Assembly (NCBI GenBank): GCA_022844225.1
Contig: JALHMC010000039.1
Location: 1-37,289 of the forward strand
DNA: 37,289 bases
Direction: 5' to 3'
Origin: Hyphomicrobiaceae bacterium
GTDB taxonomy: Bacteria > Pseudomonadota > Alphaproteobacteria > Rhizobiales > Hyphomicrobiaceae
In this document: one piece after another, positions 24,738 to 33,139 of the stretch
Layout: each line of letters starts with the position of its first letter
How positions within the stretch are numbered: position 1 is the stretch's first letter
Notes under the pieces: model-generated
Told to the model about the DNA's origin: nothing
Seen by the model: only the letters and a program-made list of their open reading frames with translations
Databases searched by the model: none
Made by a program: the position numbers and the translations under genes

Positions 24738-25661
24738 TCAGGCGGCGAGGGGAAGACCGAGGCGATAGACCCTGATCGCGGTGTCGTGGAACAGCTTGAT
24801 GCGGTCAGTGTGCGATAGGCGAGCGGTGGCGGCCTTATAGCCGTGAAAGATCGCATCGAAGCTGCCGCAAAGGCCGTCCACGGGGAAGTTCGAGGCGAAC
24901 ATCGCGCGGTCGGGTCCAAAAGCCTCGATGATCGTGTCGATGATCGGCCGATTGTCGTCGAGTGACCAGGGGCGTCCCGGGAGCCCAATGCCCGAAATCT
25001 TCATGGTGGTGCCGGGCGCCGAGGCGGCCCGGTGGATCGCCTGGCGCCAGCCGGCCATTGCTTCGGGCGACCGGTCGGCTGGGAGAAACGCGTGATTGAT
25101 GACGACCGGGGTCTCGGGATGGGCAGCTGTCAGATCCAGTAGCTCGTCGACATGCCACCACGGCGCCTGCAACTCGAAATGCAGCCTGAGTGAGCTCAGT
25201 GCCGCGTAACCGCGCCGCCAAGCGGGGTCCGTCATGCCGCCCGACGCGCCGCGTTCGATGCGGTCCGGGCCTGGAGCCGCGGTCGGTTTATGCCGGATGC
25301 CCCGGACAATCGGCACTGCGGCGTGCGCGGCAAGCTCGGCCTCGGCGCCGGGAAGGTGGAAAAACGTCCGCGCGACATGGGCGGCGGGGAAGGCCGGGTT
25401 CTCGGCGTGACGCGATGCGGTCCACGACGTCTCTTCGATCAGGCGGAGTTCGTCCCACTCGGCTTCCATGGTGATGCTCGCCACGACGTTGTGCCCTGCG
25501 GTGACGCGCCGGTAATCCTCGATGAGGAAATCGCGGCGGATGGGGGCGTAGTCGCCGTAGCGGAAGGGAAGCCACGGCGGCGTTGTGAGCCAGGGCTGGG
25601 CGCCGAGCGACAGATCCCAGAAATGATGGTGGGCGTCGATGATGGGAACGTCGTCGGGCAT
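24738..25661 (-). CDS. Amidohydrolase-family TIM-barrel hydrolase, second copy
   Basis: The 307-residue protein belongs to the same lactonase-like amidohydrolase group as the gene at 20793-21824. Its metal-binding motif PIIDAHHHFWD is near residue 6, RGIRHKP near 120, VVINHAFLP near 190, and the Asp-containing FASNFPVDGLCGS near 270. The protein is about 36 residues shorter than its paralogue and lacks that protein's N-terminal extension. AGGGAAG precedes the ATG at 25661; the frame is open a further 11 codons. It lies between the aldehyde dehydrogenase and the flavin monooxygenase genes, with gaps of about 120 bp on both sides. The substrate is unknown. Confidence 0.9.
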   Translation of the reverse strand: MPDDVPIIDAHHHFWDLSLGAQPWLTTPPWLPFRYGDYAPIRRDFLIEDYRRVTAGHNVVASITMEAEWDELRLIEETSWTASRHAENPAFPAAHVARTFFHLPGAEAELAAHAAVPIVRGIRHKPTAAPGPDRIERGASGGMTDPAWRRGYAALSSLRLHFELQAPWWHVDELLDLTAAHPETPVVINHAFLPADRSPEAMAGWRQAIHRAASAPGTTMKISGIGLPGRPWSLDDNRPIIDTIIEAFGPDRAMFASNFPVDGLCGSFDAIFHGYKAATARLSHTDRIKLFHDTAIRVYRLGLPLAA

Positions 25662-25710
25662 CAGCTTCCCTTGCCGGTCGTTTCCCGTGGCCACTTATTC
25701 CGCAGTCGAT

Positions 25711-25739
25711 GCGGTGTCGCCAGGGGGAGGCGACACCGC
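25711..25739. terminator. Perfect 11-bp inverted repeat after the aldehyde dehydrogenase gene
   Basis: GCGGTGTCGCC (25711-25721) and GGCGACACCGC (25729-25739) pair perfectly around AGGGGGA. The repeat lies about 45 bp downstream of the aldehyde dehydrogenase stop and before the second amidohydrolase. There is no U-run, so it may be a transcript-stability or partial terminator element. Confidence 0.45.
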
Positions 25740-25783
25740 TGCAAAGTCTGTCCGGCGATCCTGCAGTCAAATTGCCTACAACT

Positions 25784-27214
25784 CTAAGCCGCTGCCCCGA
25801 GTACCGCCTTCGTCTCGAGGTACTCTTCGATGCCGAAACGGCCCCACTCGCGGCCATTGCCCGATTGGCGGTAGCCTCCGAACGGGGCCTTGGGATCGGC
25901 GGGGGCGAGGTTGACCGTCACCATTCCAGCCCTCAGCCGCCGCGCGATGCGTGTCGCGACGGCCGCATCCGTGCCGGAGACGTAGGCGGCCAACCCAAAC
26001 GGATGGTCGTTGGCGATGCGGACCGCGTCGTCGGCGTCCTTGTAGGGCATGATGGCGAGCACCGGCCCGAAGATCTCCTCACGCGCGATGGTCATGTCGG
26101 GCGTGACGCCGGCGAAGACGGTCGGCTTGACGTAGTAGCCCTTGTCGAGACCCTTCGGACGGCCCGCGCCTCCAGCGACAACCTTGGCGCCGTCCTTGAT
26201 GCCGGCCTCGATCAGAGCCTGGATCTTCTTCCACTGCACCTCGGAGACGACCGGCCCCATCTCGGTGGCGGTGTCGGCCGGTGAGCCGACCTTCATCGCC
26301 TCGGCGACGGCCTTGGCGAGGTCTGACGCCTCGGCCATGCGGGAGGCCGGCACCAGCATGCGCGTGGGCGCATTGCAGGATTGGCCGGAGTTGCGGAAGC
26401 AGAGCTTGACGCCCTCGGTGACGGCCTTGGCGAAACCGTCGTCGTCGAGGATGATATTGGCCGATTTGCCGCCCAGTTCCTGGCCGACGCGCTTGACGGT
26501 TGGGGCTGCACGCACGGCGACGTCGATGCCGGCACGGGTCGAGCCGGTGAACGAGACGCAGTCGATCTCAGGGTGTGCAGCGATGGCTTGGCCTACCTCG
26601 GCGTCGCCGTTGACGAGGTTGAAGACGCCTTTTGGAACGCCCGCCTCTTCCAGGATCTCGGCGATCAGCAGGGCCGAGTACGGCGCGACTTCGGAGGGCT
26701 TGAGGACCATCGTACAGCCGGCGGCCAGCGCGGCCGCGACTTTGCAACAGACCTGATTGGCGGGCCAGTTCCACGGCGTGATCATGCCGACGACGCCGAT
26801 CGGCTCCCGCACGATCTCAGTCGAGCCGTCACGCTCGACGAAGTGGAAATCCTTGAGAAGGTCGCGTGCGACCCTGAAATGGCCCATGCCGGCGCCGGCC
26901 TGGAAGCGGGTCGCGAAGGAGATGGGCGCGCCCATTTCGGCGCTGATGACCTGACCCATTTCGGTGAACCGCGCCTTGTAGACGTCAGCGATGCGGCCGA
27001 GCAACGCCATTCGATCCTCGACGCTCGTGGCGGCGAAACCGTCGAACGCCGCCCTGGCAGCGGCAACGGCCTTGTCGACGTCGGCGGCGGAGCCGAGGGC
27101 GATTTCGCCGAGCGGTTCCTCGGTTGCCGGATCGATGACGGGAATGGTGCGCACCTTGGACGGGGCGACCCAGGCGCCATCGATGAAGAACTCGGATGCG
27201 TGCTTGCGGCTCAT
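25784..27214 (-). CDS. Aldehyde dehydrogenase family protein
   Basis: The 476-residue NAD(P)-dependent dehydrogenase shows ITPWNWPANQVCCKVAAAL near residue 140, GSTRAGIDVAV near 220 and the general-base Glu in QELGGKSANI near 245. The catalytic Cys280 lies in SGQSCNAPTRM, and PFGGYRQSGNGREWGRFG near the C-terminus. The N-terminal FIDGAWV is also typical. The pattern is that of broad-specificity aldehyde dehydrogenases, not GabD, whose cysteine context differs in the copy at 10735-12177. The ATG at 27214 is chosen over an upstream in-frame start at 27256 by family length. It is the first gene of the minus-strand catabolic cluster and diverges from arsC. Confidence 0.93.
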   Translation of the reverse strand: MSRKHASEFFIDGAWVAPSKVRTIPVIDPATEEPLGEIALGSAADVDKAVAAARAAFDGFAATSVEDRMALLGRIADVYKARFTEMGQVISAEMGAPISFATRFQAGAGMGHFRVARDLLKDFHFVERDGSTEIVREPIGVVGMITPWNWPANQVCCKVAAALAAGCTMVLKPSEVAPYSALLIAEILEEAGVPKGVFNLVNGDAEVGQAIAAHPEIDCVSFTGSTRAGIDVAVRAAPTVKRVGQELGGKSANIILDDDGFAKAVTEGVKLCFRNSGQSCNAPTRMLVPASRMAEASDLAKAVAEAMKVGSPADTATEMGPVVSEVQWKKIQALIEAGIKDGAKVVAGGAGRPKGLDKGYYVKPTVFAGVTPDMTIAREEIFGPVLAIMPYKDADDAVRIANDHPFGLAAYVSGTDAAVATRIARRLRAGMVTVNLAPADPKAPFGGYRQSGNGREWGRFGIEEYLETKAVLGAAA

Positions 27215-27332
27215 TCGTGGCTCCGTAGCGATATTGGCTGGTGCGAGTGGCAGCATACGCGGGTGATGGTGTCAATTGCACCGGCCCCCGGTTAAAACTC
27301 CCGGACTGGGATTTGGATCGGGGAGCTGCCGA

Positions 27333-27707
27333 ATGTCGTCAATTCCGATCGGCCGAGAGGTGGTCATCTGGCACAATCCGCGCTGCGGGAAATCGCGGGA
27401 GAGTCTCGCGCTGATCCGTGAAGCCGGGATCGAGCCGCGCGTCGTCGAGTACCTGAAGACGCCACCGTCGCGCCAAGAGTTGACCGAAGTTGCCCAACGC
27501 CTGGGTCTGCCGCTCGTCCGATTGCTCCGCCACAAGGAACAGGCGTTCATGGACCTCGACCTCGGCAGGGATGGGGTCAGCGACGAGGCACTGCTTGCGG
27601 CAATCGAGACGCATCCGATCCTGATCGAGCGTCCGGTCGTGCTCGCCGGCCGGGAAGCCCGCATCGGGAGGCCGCCGGAAACCGTGCGCGAGATCCTGCC
27701 GAAGTGA
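27333..27707 (+). CDS. arsC: ArsC-family arsenate reductase (glutaredoxin-dependent type)
   Basis: The 124-residue protein belongs to the ArsC/Spx thioredoxin-fold family that reduces arsenate to arsenite. The signature WHNPRCGKSRESL puts the catalytic Cys18 in an H-x3-C-x3-R context. The conserved arginines needed for arsenate binding are present near residues 85-110 (LLRHKE, RPVVLAGREARIGRPPE). GGGAG lies 7 nt before the ATG at 27333. There is no arsR or arsenite pump gene nearby, so a general Spx-like role is possible. trpG follows after 100 bp. Confidence 0.9.
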   Translation: MSSIPIGREVVIWHNPRCGKSRESLALIREAGIEPRVVEYLKTPPSRQELTEVAQRLGLPLVRLLRHKEQAFMDLDLGRDGVSDEALLAAIETHPILIERPVVLAGREARIGRPPETVREILPK

Positions 27708-27807
27708 AGGGTCGATCAGGCCGGGTTTCCTGCGTCGATTAGACTACGACTCCCGCCGTGCCTCGGCCCCCGCTTGACGTGCGCCCGCCGCCATCGGACA
27801 AGACTAC

Positions 27808-28422
27808 ATGCTCCTTCTGATCGATAACTATGACAGCTTCACCTACAACCTCGTCCACTACCTGGGCGAGCTCGGTGCCGTGCCGGAGGTGGTGCGCAAC
27901 GATAAGATCACTGTGGATGCGGCGCTCGCCTTGAATCCGCAGGCCATCGTGCTGTCGCCCGGACCGTGCACGCCGAACGAGGCCGGCATTTGTCTGGAGC
28001 TGATCGCGCGGGCCGGTCCGACCATCCCCGTGCTCGGCGTTTGCCTCGGTCATCAGGCAATCGGCCAAGTGTATGGTGGCAAAGTGATCCGCGCGCCCGC
28101 GCCGATGCACGGCAAACTTTCGACCATCCGCTGCGAGGGGCAGGGCATTTTCGCCGGCGTGCCTTCGCGGTTCGAGGTGACGCGTTATCACTCGCTGATC
28201 GTCGAGCGGTCGAGCCTGCCCGATTGTCTCGCGGTTACCGCCGAGACTGATGACGGCATCATCATGGGGCTGCAGCACCGGACGCATCCGGTACATGGCG
28301 TGCAGTTCCATCCCGAGAGCATCGCCTCCGAGCATGGCCACGATCTCCTGGCCAATTTCCTCGAGATGGCCCGGTTCAGCCCGAAACGAAGGAACCGGAA
28401 GGCGGCGCGGGTCGCGGCCTAG
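27808..28422 (+). CDS. trpG: Anthranilate synthase glutamine amidotransferase subunit
   Basis: The 204-residue class I glutamine amidotransferase supplies ammonia to TrpE for anthranilate synthesis. It opens with [22 protein letters not shown], has the [12 protein letters not shown] segment near residue 52, the nucleophile Cys79 in GVCLGHQ, and the His-Glu pair in FHPES near 170. The same subunit can serve p-aminobenzoate synthase (PabA). The adjacent trpD supports the tryptophan role. trpE is not in the window, and arsC lies upstream, so trpG is not in a trpEG unit here. The gap to trpD is 106 bp. Confidence 0.95.
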   Translation: MLLLIDNYDSFTYNLVHYLGELGAVPEVVRNDKITVDAALALNPQAIVLSPGPCTPNEAGICLELIARAGPTIPVLGVCLGHQAIGQVYGGKVIRAPAPMHGKLSTIRCEGQGIFAGVPSRFEVTRYHSLIVERSSLPDCLAVTAETDDGIIMGLQHRTHPVHGVQFHPESIASEHGHDLLANFLEMARFSPKRRNRKAARVAA

Positions 28423-28528
28423 CCGCGAGCGCCGTAGGCGGCATCGCGTCTCTTGGGGCAGGTCGTGCCGGTCTGCGATAAGGGGCGACCTCCTCCTTCG
28501 TCATCGTTCACTCACGTCAGGTTGCCCG

Positions 28529-29548
28529 ATGCCAATCCAGACCCTTCGCGCGCTCATCCAGAAAGTCTCGACCGGAGCCACGCTGACCCCGGACGAGATC
28601 CGCGCCGCGCTCGAGATCATGACCGACGGGCATGCGACGCAAGCGCAGATGGGGGCCTTCCTCATGGGGCTTCGCGTGCGCGGCGAGACGGTGGACGAAA
28701 TCAGCGGCGCGGCTCAGATGATGCGCGCCCGCATGGTGCGGGTCGATGCTCCTGTCGGCGCGGTGGACATCGTCGGGACGGGCGGAGACAGTCACGGTAC
28801 CTACAACGTCTCGACGTGCGCCTCGCTGGTCGCGGCCGGTGCGGGTCTCAAAATCGCCAAGCATGGCAATCGTTCGGTCTCGTCGATTTCCGGGGCGTCT
28901 GACGTGTTGAGTGCCCTCGGGGTGAAGCTCGACATCGGACCCGAGGTGGTCGCGAGGGCCATCGCCGAGGCGGGCGTCGGGTTCATGTGGGCACCCATGC
29001 ATCACCCGGCGATGAAGCACTGGGCGCCTGTCAGGGCGGAACTCGGTATTCGTACGCTCTTCAATCTGCTGGGTCCGATCTCGAATCCGGCAGGTGTGAC
29101 GCGGCAAGTGGTCGGCGTTTTTGCCCGACAATGGGTCGAGCCGATCGCGCATGTGCTGAAGGGACTCGGGGCCGAGCACGTCTGGGTGGTGCACGGGCAC
29201 GATGGTCTCGACGAGCTGACGACGACGGGATCTACAGACGTGGCAGAGGTTCGGGACGGTCGGGTCGAGGTGTTCGAGGTGACGCCTGCCGACGCAGGTC
29301 TGCCGCCTGCGAAGCTGTCGGACCTGAAAGGTGGCGATGCGAAGACAAACGCGGCTGCGATACGCGATGTGCTTGCCGGAAAGCCCGGCGCCTTCCGCGA
29401 CATCGTCTTGCTCAACTCAGGAGCGGCGCTGGTCGTCGGAGGCAAGGCGGGGGGACTACGGGAGGGGGTTTCGCTGGCGGCTCGATCGATCGATAGCGGT
29501 GCGGCGGGCCGCGCGCTGGATCGCCTGATCGCCGTGAGCAACGGTTAA
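28529..29548 (+). CDS. trpD: Anthranilate phosphoribosyltransferase
   Basis: The 339-residue enzyme transfers the phosphoribosyl group to anthranilate, the second tryptophan-specific step. Visible motifs are [21 protein letters not shown] (PRPP-binding, near residue 77), KHGNRSVSS near 110, [24 protein letters not shown] near 155, [12 protein letters not shown] near 190 and the HGHDGLDEL block near 220. The start at 28529 gives the family N-terminus [13 protein letters not shown] and has CAGG upstream; the frame is open a further 93 codons without similarity. It follows trpG in the usual order, but trpC does not follow: hspQ does. Confidence 0.96.
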   Translation: MPIQTLRALIQKVSTGATLTPDEIRAALEIMTDGHATQAQMGAFLMGLRVRGETVDEISGAAQMMRARMVRVDAPVGAVDIVGTGGDSHGTYNVSTCASLVAAGAGLKIAKHGNRSVSSISGASDVLSALGVKLDIGPEVVARAIAEAGVGFMWAPMHHPAMKHWAPVRAELGIRTLFNLLGPISNPAGVTRQVVGVFARQWVEPIAHVLKGLGAEHVWVVHGHDGLDELTTTGSTDVAEVRDGRVEVFEVTPADAGLPPAKLSDLKGGDAKTNAAAIRDVLAGKPGAFRDIVLLNSGAALVVGGKAGGLREGVSLAARSIDSGAAGRALDRLIAVSNG

Positions 29549-29583
29549 CCCCGGCACGCATGACACCTCGGCCGCCTCACTCG

Positions 29584-29614
29584 TTGACAGGCCATGGCCT
29601 GCAGCGGATATGAT
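29584..29614 (+). promoter_or_regulatory. Promoter-like elements upstream of hspQ
   Basis: TTGACA at 29584-29589 is followed at 17 bp by GATATG (29607-29612) or at 19 bp by TATGAT (29609-29614). Either choice would place transcription start near 29620, almost on the ATG at 29621 and about 63 nt before the preferred start at 29684. Confidence 0.5.
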
Positions 29615-29683
29615 CGTATCATGACACGACCGACAAAATCAGTGAAAAGTCCGACGCCGCGGCGGCGCACCAAGGCCGGCGCG

Positions 29684-30004
29684 ATGGCCCGAGCCAAATT
29701 CAGGCTCGGCGACGTGGTCCGGCATCGCTACTACCCGTTCAGGGGCATCGTGTTCGACGTCGATCCGGTTTTCAATTCGACGGAAGAGTGGTGGGAATCG
29801 ATCCCGCCGGAAATCCGCCCGCGCAAGGACCAGCCGTTCTATCACCTCCTGGCCGAGAACGCGGAGACCGAGTACATCGCCTACGTGTCGGAGCAGAACC
29901 TCCTACCCGATGCATCCGGCAAGCCGCTACGGCATCCTCAGGTGGCGGAGCTGTTCATCAAAGAAGACGGCCGCTATCTCGCGACGTATCTTCTCGCGCA
30001 CTGA
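29684..30004 (+). CDS. hspQ: Heat-shock protein HspQ (hemimethylated-DNA-binding YccV family)
   Basis: The 106-residue protein matches HspQ/YccV, a small protein that binds hemimethylated DNA in E. coli and also acts as a Lon specificity factor. Family blocks: the opening ARAKFRLGDVVRHRYYPFRGIVFDVDP, STEEWWESIPPEIRPRKDQPFYHLLAENAET, and AYVSEQNLLPD. The ATG at 29684 is preferred because AAGG lies 8 nt upstream and because the promoter elements at 29584-29614 would leave the ATG at 29621 with no leader. The longer form would add 21 basic, low-complexity residues. It converges on the IalB-type gene, with a strong hairpin between. Confidence 0.9.
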   Translation: MARAKFRLGDVVRHRYYPFRGIVFDVDPVFNSTEEWWESIPPEIRPRKDQPFYHLLAENAETEYIAYVSEQNLLPDASGKPLRHPQVAELFIKEDGRYLATYLLAH

Positions 30005-30088
30005 GTTCTCGCGCATCGCCGTCTCCGAGTGGCCCTCGGAGGGAGGGTCGTCTCGAACGTTACCGACTGCGGCCCCCAGATAGACGTT

Positions 30089-30114
30089 CGGCTCTTCGGG
30101 GTCCCGAAGAGCCG
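30089..30114. terminator. Perfect 12-bp hairpin between convergent genes
   Basis: CGGCTCTTCGGG (30089-30100) and CCCGAAGAGCCG (30103-30114) are exact complements with only a 2-nt spacer. The hairpin lies midway between the hspQ end (30004) and the end of the IalB-type gene (30143), where a bidirectional terminator is expected. There is no clear U-run. Confidence 0.65.
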
Positions 30115-30142
30115 TTGATGAATGCATCGCCGGACCGCCATT

Positions 30143-30931
30143 TCACTTCTTCTGGGTGGTGGCCTTCGGTTCGGGGGCGGCCTCGGTCTGCTTCTTCTTG
30201 TATTCCTCGATCATCGCCTGTTGACGAAGCGCGATCTGCTGCATGAGCGCCTTGCGCGCCTCGCTGTACTTGGTGTTGTCGATCGGGGCACCGGCCAATG
30301 CGGTTGCAAAACCGTTCAAGGGAACCGGGAATGCAATGACCTGGCCGTTGGCATTTATTGCGAACACCATGATCCCGGCACCCACCTTGACCTTGTTCAT
30401 GATCTCAGGTGTGAGGTCGATCTCGGCCGTGCAGCCAGCCGGGTGGCAGAGGGAAAAATTCAGCTTGATCGTCTCGAGCTTACTGTCGTCGACTTTCTCG
30501 TTCTTCTGGGTCGCGTCCCACATGGCCTTGTCGTAGACCTTAGCGCGCAGCCCGGGCTGAATTGCCATGCCGAGGGGCACCATAACCATCATATGCTTCT
30601 TGTCCTGGGCCTCGACCTCACGGATCGCAGCCGACACGAGGACCATGCCCGTGTTGCCGTCCAGCCGCTCATGATGTGTGAGGCAGATGCTCTTGTCGGC
30701 GCGCTCTTCCTTGCCCTCCTTGTTCTTGATGAGGACCGGCGCCTTCTCGCAAAGCTTGACCCATGCGCTCTGGTTGGCGGCAGGGGCCGCGGCCGCGGGG
30801 GCAGCGGCCTTCGCCTCTCCCTTTTTCTGCTGGGCCATGGCGCTACCTGCGCCGACCGACAGAGCTGCGGCGAGACCAGCTGCACCGATCAGCCGCCAAC
30901 CCTTCCCCACCATCGAAGCTGTGACCTTCAT
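30143..30931 (-). CDS. Invasion-associated locus B (IalB) family protein
   Basis: The 262-residue product has a signal peptide (hydrophobic segment at residues 14-33, cleavage after AMA-Q). An Ala-rich linker follows to about residue 52, then an IalB domain of about 180 residues, and finally a charged, probably disordered tail (QQAMIEEYKKKQTEAA...). IalB proteins of Bartonella promote erythrocyte invasion; homologues are common in non-pathogenic Hyphomicrobiales, where the role is unknown. Four or more cysteines (WVKLCEK, KSICLTHH, SLCHPAGC) suggest disulfides in the periplasm. AAGGGGATATC precedes the ATG. It should not be read as evidence for pathogenicity. Confidence 0.87.
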   Translation of the reverse strand: MKVTASMVGKGWRLIGAAGLAAALSVGAGSAMAQQKKGEAKAAAPAAAAPAANQSAWVKLCEKAPVLIKNKEGKEERADKSICLTHHERLDGNTGMVLVSAAIREVEAQDKKHMMVMVPLGMAIQPGLRAKVYDKAMWDATQKNEKVDDSKLETIKLNFSLCHPAGCTAEIDLTPEIMNKVKVGAGIMVFAINANGQVIAFPVPLNGFATALAGAPIDNTKYSEARKALMQQIALRQQAMIEEYKKKQTEAAPEPKATTQKK

Positions 30932-31258
30932 GATATCCCCTTGACCGTTGTGTCGCAGCCGACCCCCGCCGGCCCACCATCGTCGAACTCATGTCCCCGT
31001 ATGGCGCACGCCTGAGGCCTGCTGCCGTCGAGAGGTAGGCTGTGTCGGTCCCGCATCACGTTGCCGACCCGCAGCGCGAGCGAGTAAAGGCCGGATTGCG
31101 GCAATCCCGTGGCCTGGAGGTGCCGGTGCGGCAACATCGACCGAGTTTCTGGGGATTCATTCTCTGAGACGGCGGTGGCAGGGCGAGCGCCAAGCAAAGA
31201 ATTGACATTCGCGCGTGGCTACCGTTCCCGTTGCCGGATGACAGAGGCGCGTGAATTG
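30932..31258. other. Intergenic region between divergent genes
   Basis: This 327-bp gap separates the divergent IalB-type and solute-binding-protein genes. It contains a TTGACA at 31202-31207, but no matching -10 at 16-18 bp. I see no tRNA, ncRNA or convincing gene in it. Confidence 0.5.
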
Positions 31259-33103
31259 ATGCGGATGGAACGTAGTGGCAAGCCGGGGGGGCGGTCGTGG
31301 TGTAGCCGGCTCGCGCGTGCGGTGCTGTTTGCGGCCGCGGTCGCGGTGACGGCTACGGCGGTCCGCGCAGAGCCACCCGCGCAAATCGTGCACGGGATCG
31401 CAATGCACGGCGCGCCGGTCTTATTGCCGGGGTTCGAGCATCTACCCTACGTCAATCCAGAGGCGCCGAAGGGCGGCACGCTCAGGCTGGGTGAACTCGG
31501 CTCGTATGACAGTCTCAACCCCTTCGTTCTCAAGGGTGTCGCGCCCAGCGGCATACGGGACTACGTCTACGAAAGCCTGCTGGTGCGATCTGCGGACGAG
31601 CCATTCACGCTCTATGGCCATCTCGCACGCGGCATCGAGCTTCCCGACGACCGTAAGTCGGTGACGTTCCACCTTGATCCGGATGCTCGATTCTCAGACG
31701 GCCGGCCGGTGACGGCGGATGACGTGTCGTTCTCCTGGCAAATCCTCAAGGAGAAAGGGCAACCCTATCATCGCGCGCACTATGGCGTGGTGGCGCGCGT
31801 CGACATCCTGTCGCCGGGGAGTGTCCGTTTCACGATGGGCGAGGGCGGTAATCGGGAGACGCCGCTTCTGCTTGGATTGATGCCGATCCTGCCAAGACAC
31901 CTGATCGATGCCGCGACGTTCGATCAGACGAGTCTCGCCGCGCCGGTCGGCTCGGGTCCCTACAGGGTTTCTGAGATCGACCCTGGCCGCGCGCTGACGT
32001 TCGAACGGCAGCGGGAGTGGTGGGCGCGCGACAAGCCGCTGGCGCGGGGGCGCTACAATTTCGATCGCATCCGGTTGGAGTACTTCCGCGACCAGACCAC
32101 GCTGTTCGAGGCTTTCAAGGCGGGGGAGATCGACGTTCGCAACGAAGACGACGCTGGACGCTGGGCGGACGGCTACGACTTCCCGGCGGCAAAGGATGGA
32201 CGCATCGAGCGGGGTGAGCTGCCGACGGGGTGGCCGGCCGGGATGACGGCGCTGGTGTTCAATACCCGGCGTGCGATGTTTGCCGATCCGCGCGTACGGC
32301 GGGCCCTACTGCTGATGTTCGATTTCGAGTGGCTCAATCGCAATCTGTTCCACGGCCACTACGCGCGGACGCAGAGCTTCTTTGCGCGCTCGGACCTGTC
32401 TTCACATGGCCGGCCAGCCGATGCGGCAGAGCGCGCTTTGCTGGCGCCCTGGAGCGCGAGCCTGAAGCCGGGCGCGCTCGAGGGCACTCTCGCAATGCCA
32501 GTCAGCGACGGCTCGGGGCGCAATCGTGACAATCTCAAGGTTGCCATCGAACTCCTGCGGGACGCGGGTTACGTTTCCGAAGGTGGCCGACTGGTGCACG
32601 GCGTGACGCGCCAACCCTTCAGTTTCGAGATGATGGCCGGCAAGCGCGCGGAGGAGCGTCTGTTTCAGGCATTTGCGCGCAACCTGGCGCAGGTCGGCAT
32701 CGCAGTTCAGATCCGGCCGGTGGACAGTGCCCAGCGATGGGCGCGGCTCAAGGCGTTCGACTTCGACATGATCCAATGGTCGTGGGGTACATCGCTCTCT
32801 CCGGGCAACGAGCAGCGCAACCGGTGGGGCTCGGGGAGCGCTGATTCGGAGAATTCACTTAACTTCGCCGGAGTGAGAAATCCGGCTATCGATTCCGTGA
32901 TCGATGGCGTGGTGGCGGCCAAGGAGCGGCCTGAGTTCGTCGCGGCAGTGCGCGCACTCGATCGTTTGCTGCTGTCGGGCGACTATGTGATCCCGCTCTA
33001 CCATCCCAAGGGGCTCTGGATGGCCTGGCGGTCCGAGTTGAAGCGGCCAGATCGAGCGCCGCTGTCGGGCACCGCGCTCGAGACGTGGTGGAAGGTCCCT
33101 TAG
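31259..33103 (+). CDS. ABC-transporter solute-binding protein (YejA-like peptide type)
   Basis: The 614-residue product is a cluster C (SBP family 5) binding protein, closest in pattern to YejA, which delivers peptides to the YejBEF permease. A signal peptide runs to about residue 38 (LARAVLFAAAVAVTATAVRA). The opening YVNPEAPKGGTLRLGELGSYDSLNPF, the FHLDPDARFSDGRPVTADDVSFSW block and VGSGPYRVSEIDPGRALTFER follow. The C-terminal section carries LLSGDYVIPLYHPKGLWMAWRSEL. Start choice is uncertain: the ATG at 31259 has GAGG 11 nt upstream, and ATGs at 31238 and 31265 are also in frame. No permease or ATPase genes follow, so it is an orphan binding protein here. Confidence 0.88.
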   Translation: MRMERSGKPGGRSWCSRLARAVLFAAAVAVTATAVRAEPPAQIVHGIAMHGAPVLLPGFEHLPYVNPEAPKGGTLRLGELGSYDSLNPFVLKGVAPSGIRDYVYESLLVRSADEPFTLYGHLARGIELPDDRKSVTFHLDPDARFSDGRPVTADDVSFSWQILKEKGQPYHRAHYGVVARVDILSPGSVRFTMGEGGNRETPLLLGLMPILPRHLIDAATFDQTSLAAPVGSGPYRVSEIDPGRALTFERQREWWARDKPLARGRYNFDRIRLEYFRDQTTLFEAFKAGEIDVRNEDDAGRWADGYDFPAAKDGRIERGELPTGWPAGMTALVFNTRRAMFADPRVRRALLLMFDFEWLNRNLFHGHYARTQSFFARSDLSSHGRPADAAERALLAPWSASLKPGALEGTLAMPVSDGSGRNRDNLKVAIELLRDAGYVSEGGRLVHGVTRQPFSFEMMAGKRAEERLFQAFARNLAQVGIAVQIRPVDSAQRWARLKAFDFDMIQWSWGTSLSPGNEQRNRWGSGSADSENSLNFAGVRNPAIDSVIDGVVAAKERPEFVAAVRALDRLLLSGDYVIPLYHPKGLWMAWRSELKRPDRAPLSGTALETWWKVP

Positions 33104-33139
33104 ACCCGTGCTCGATGCCGCTCCACGGGCGCCAAACGG

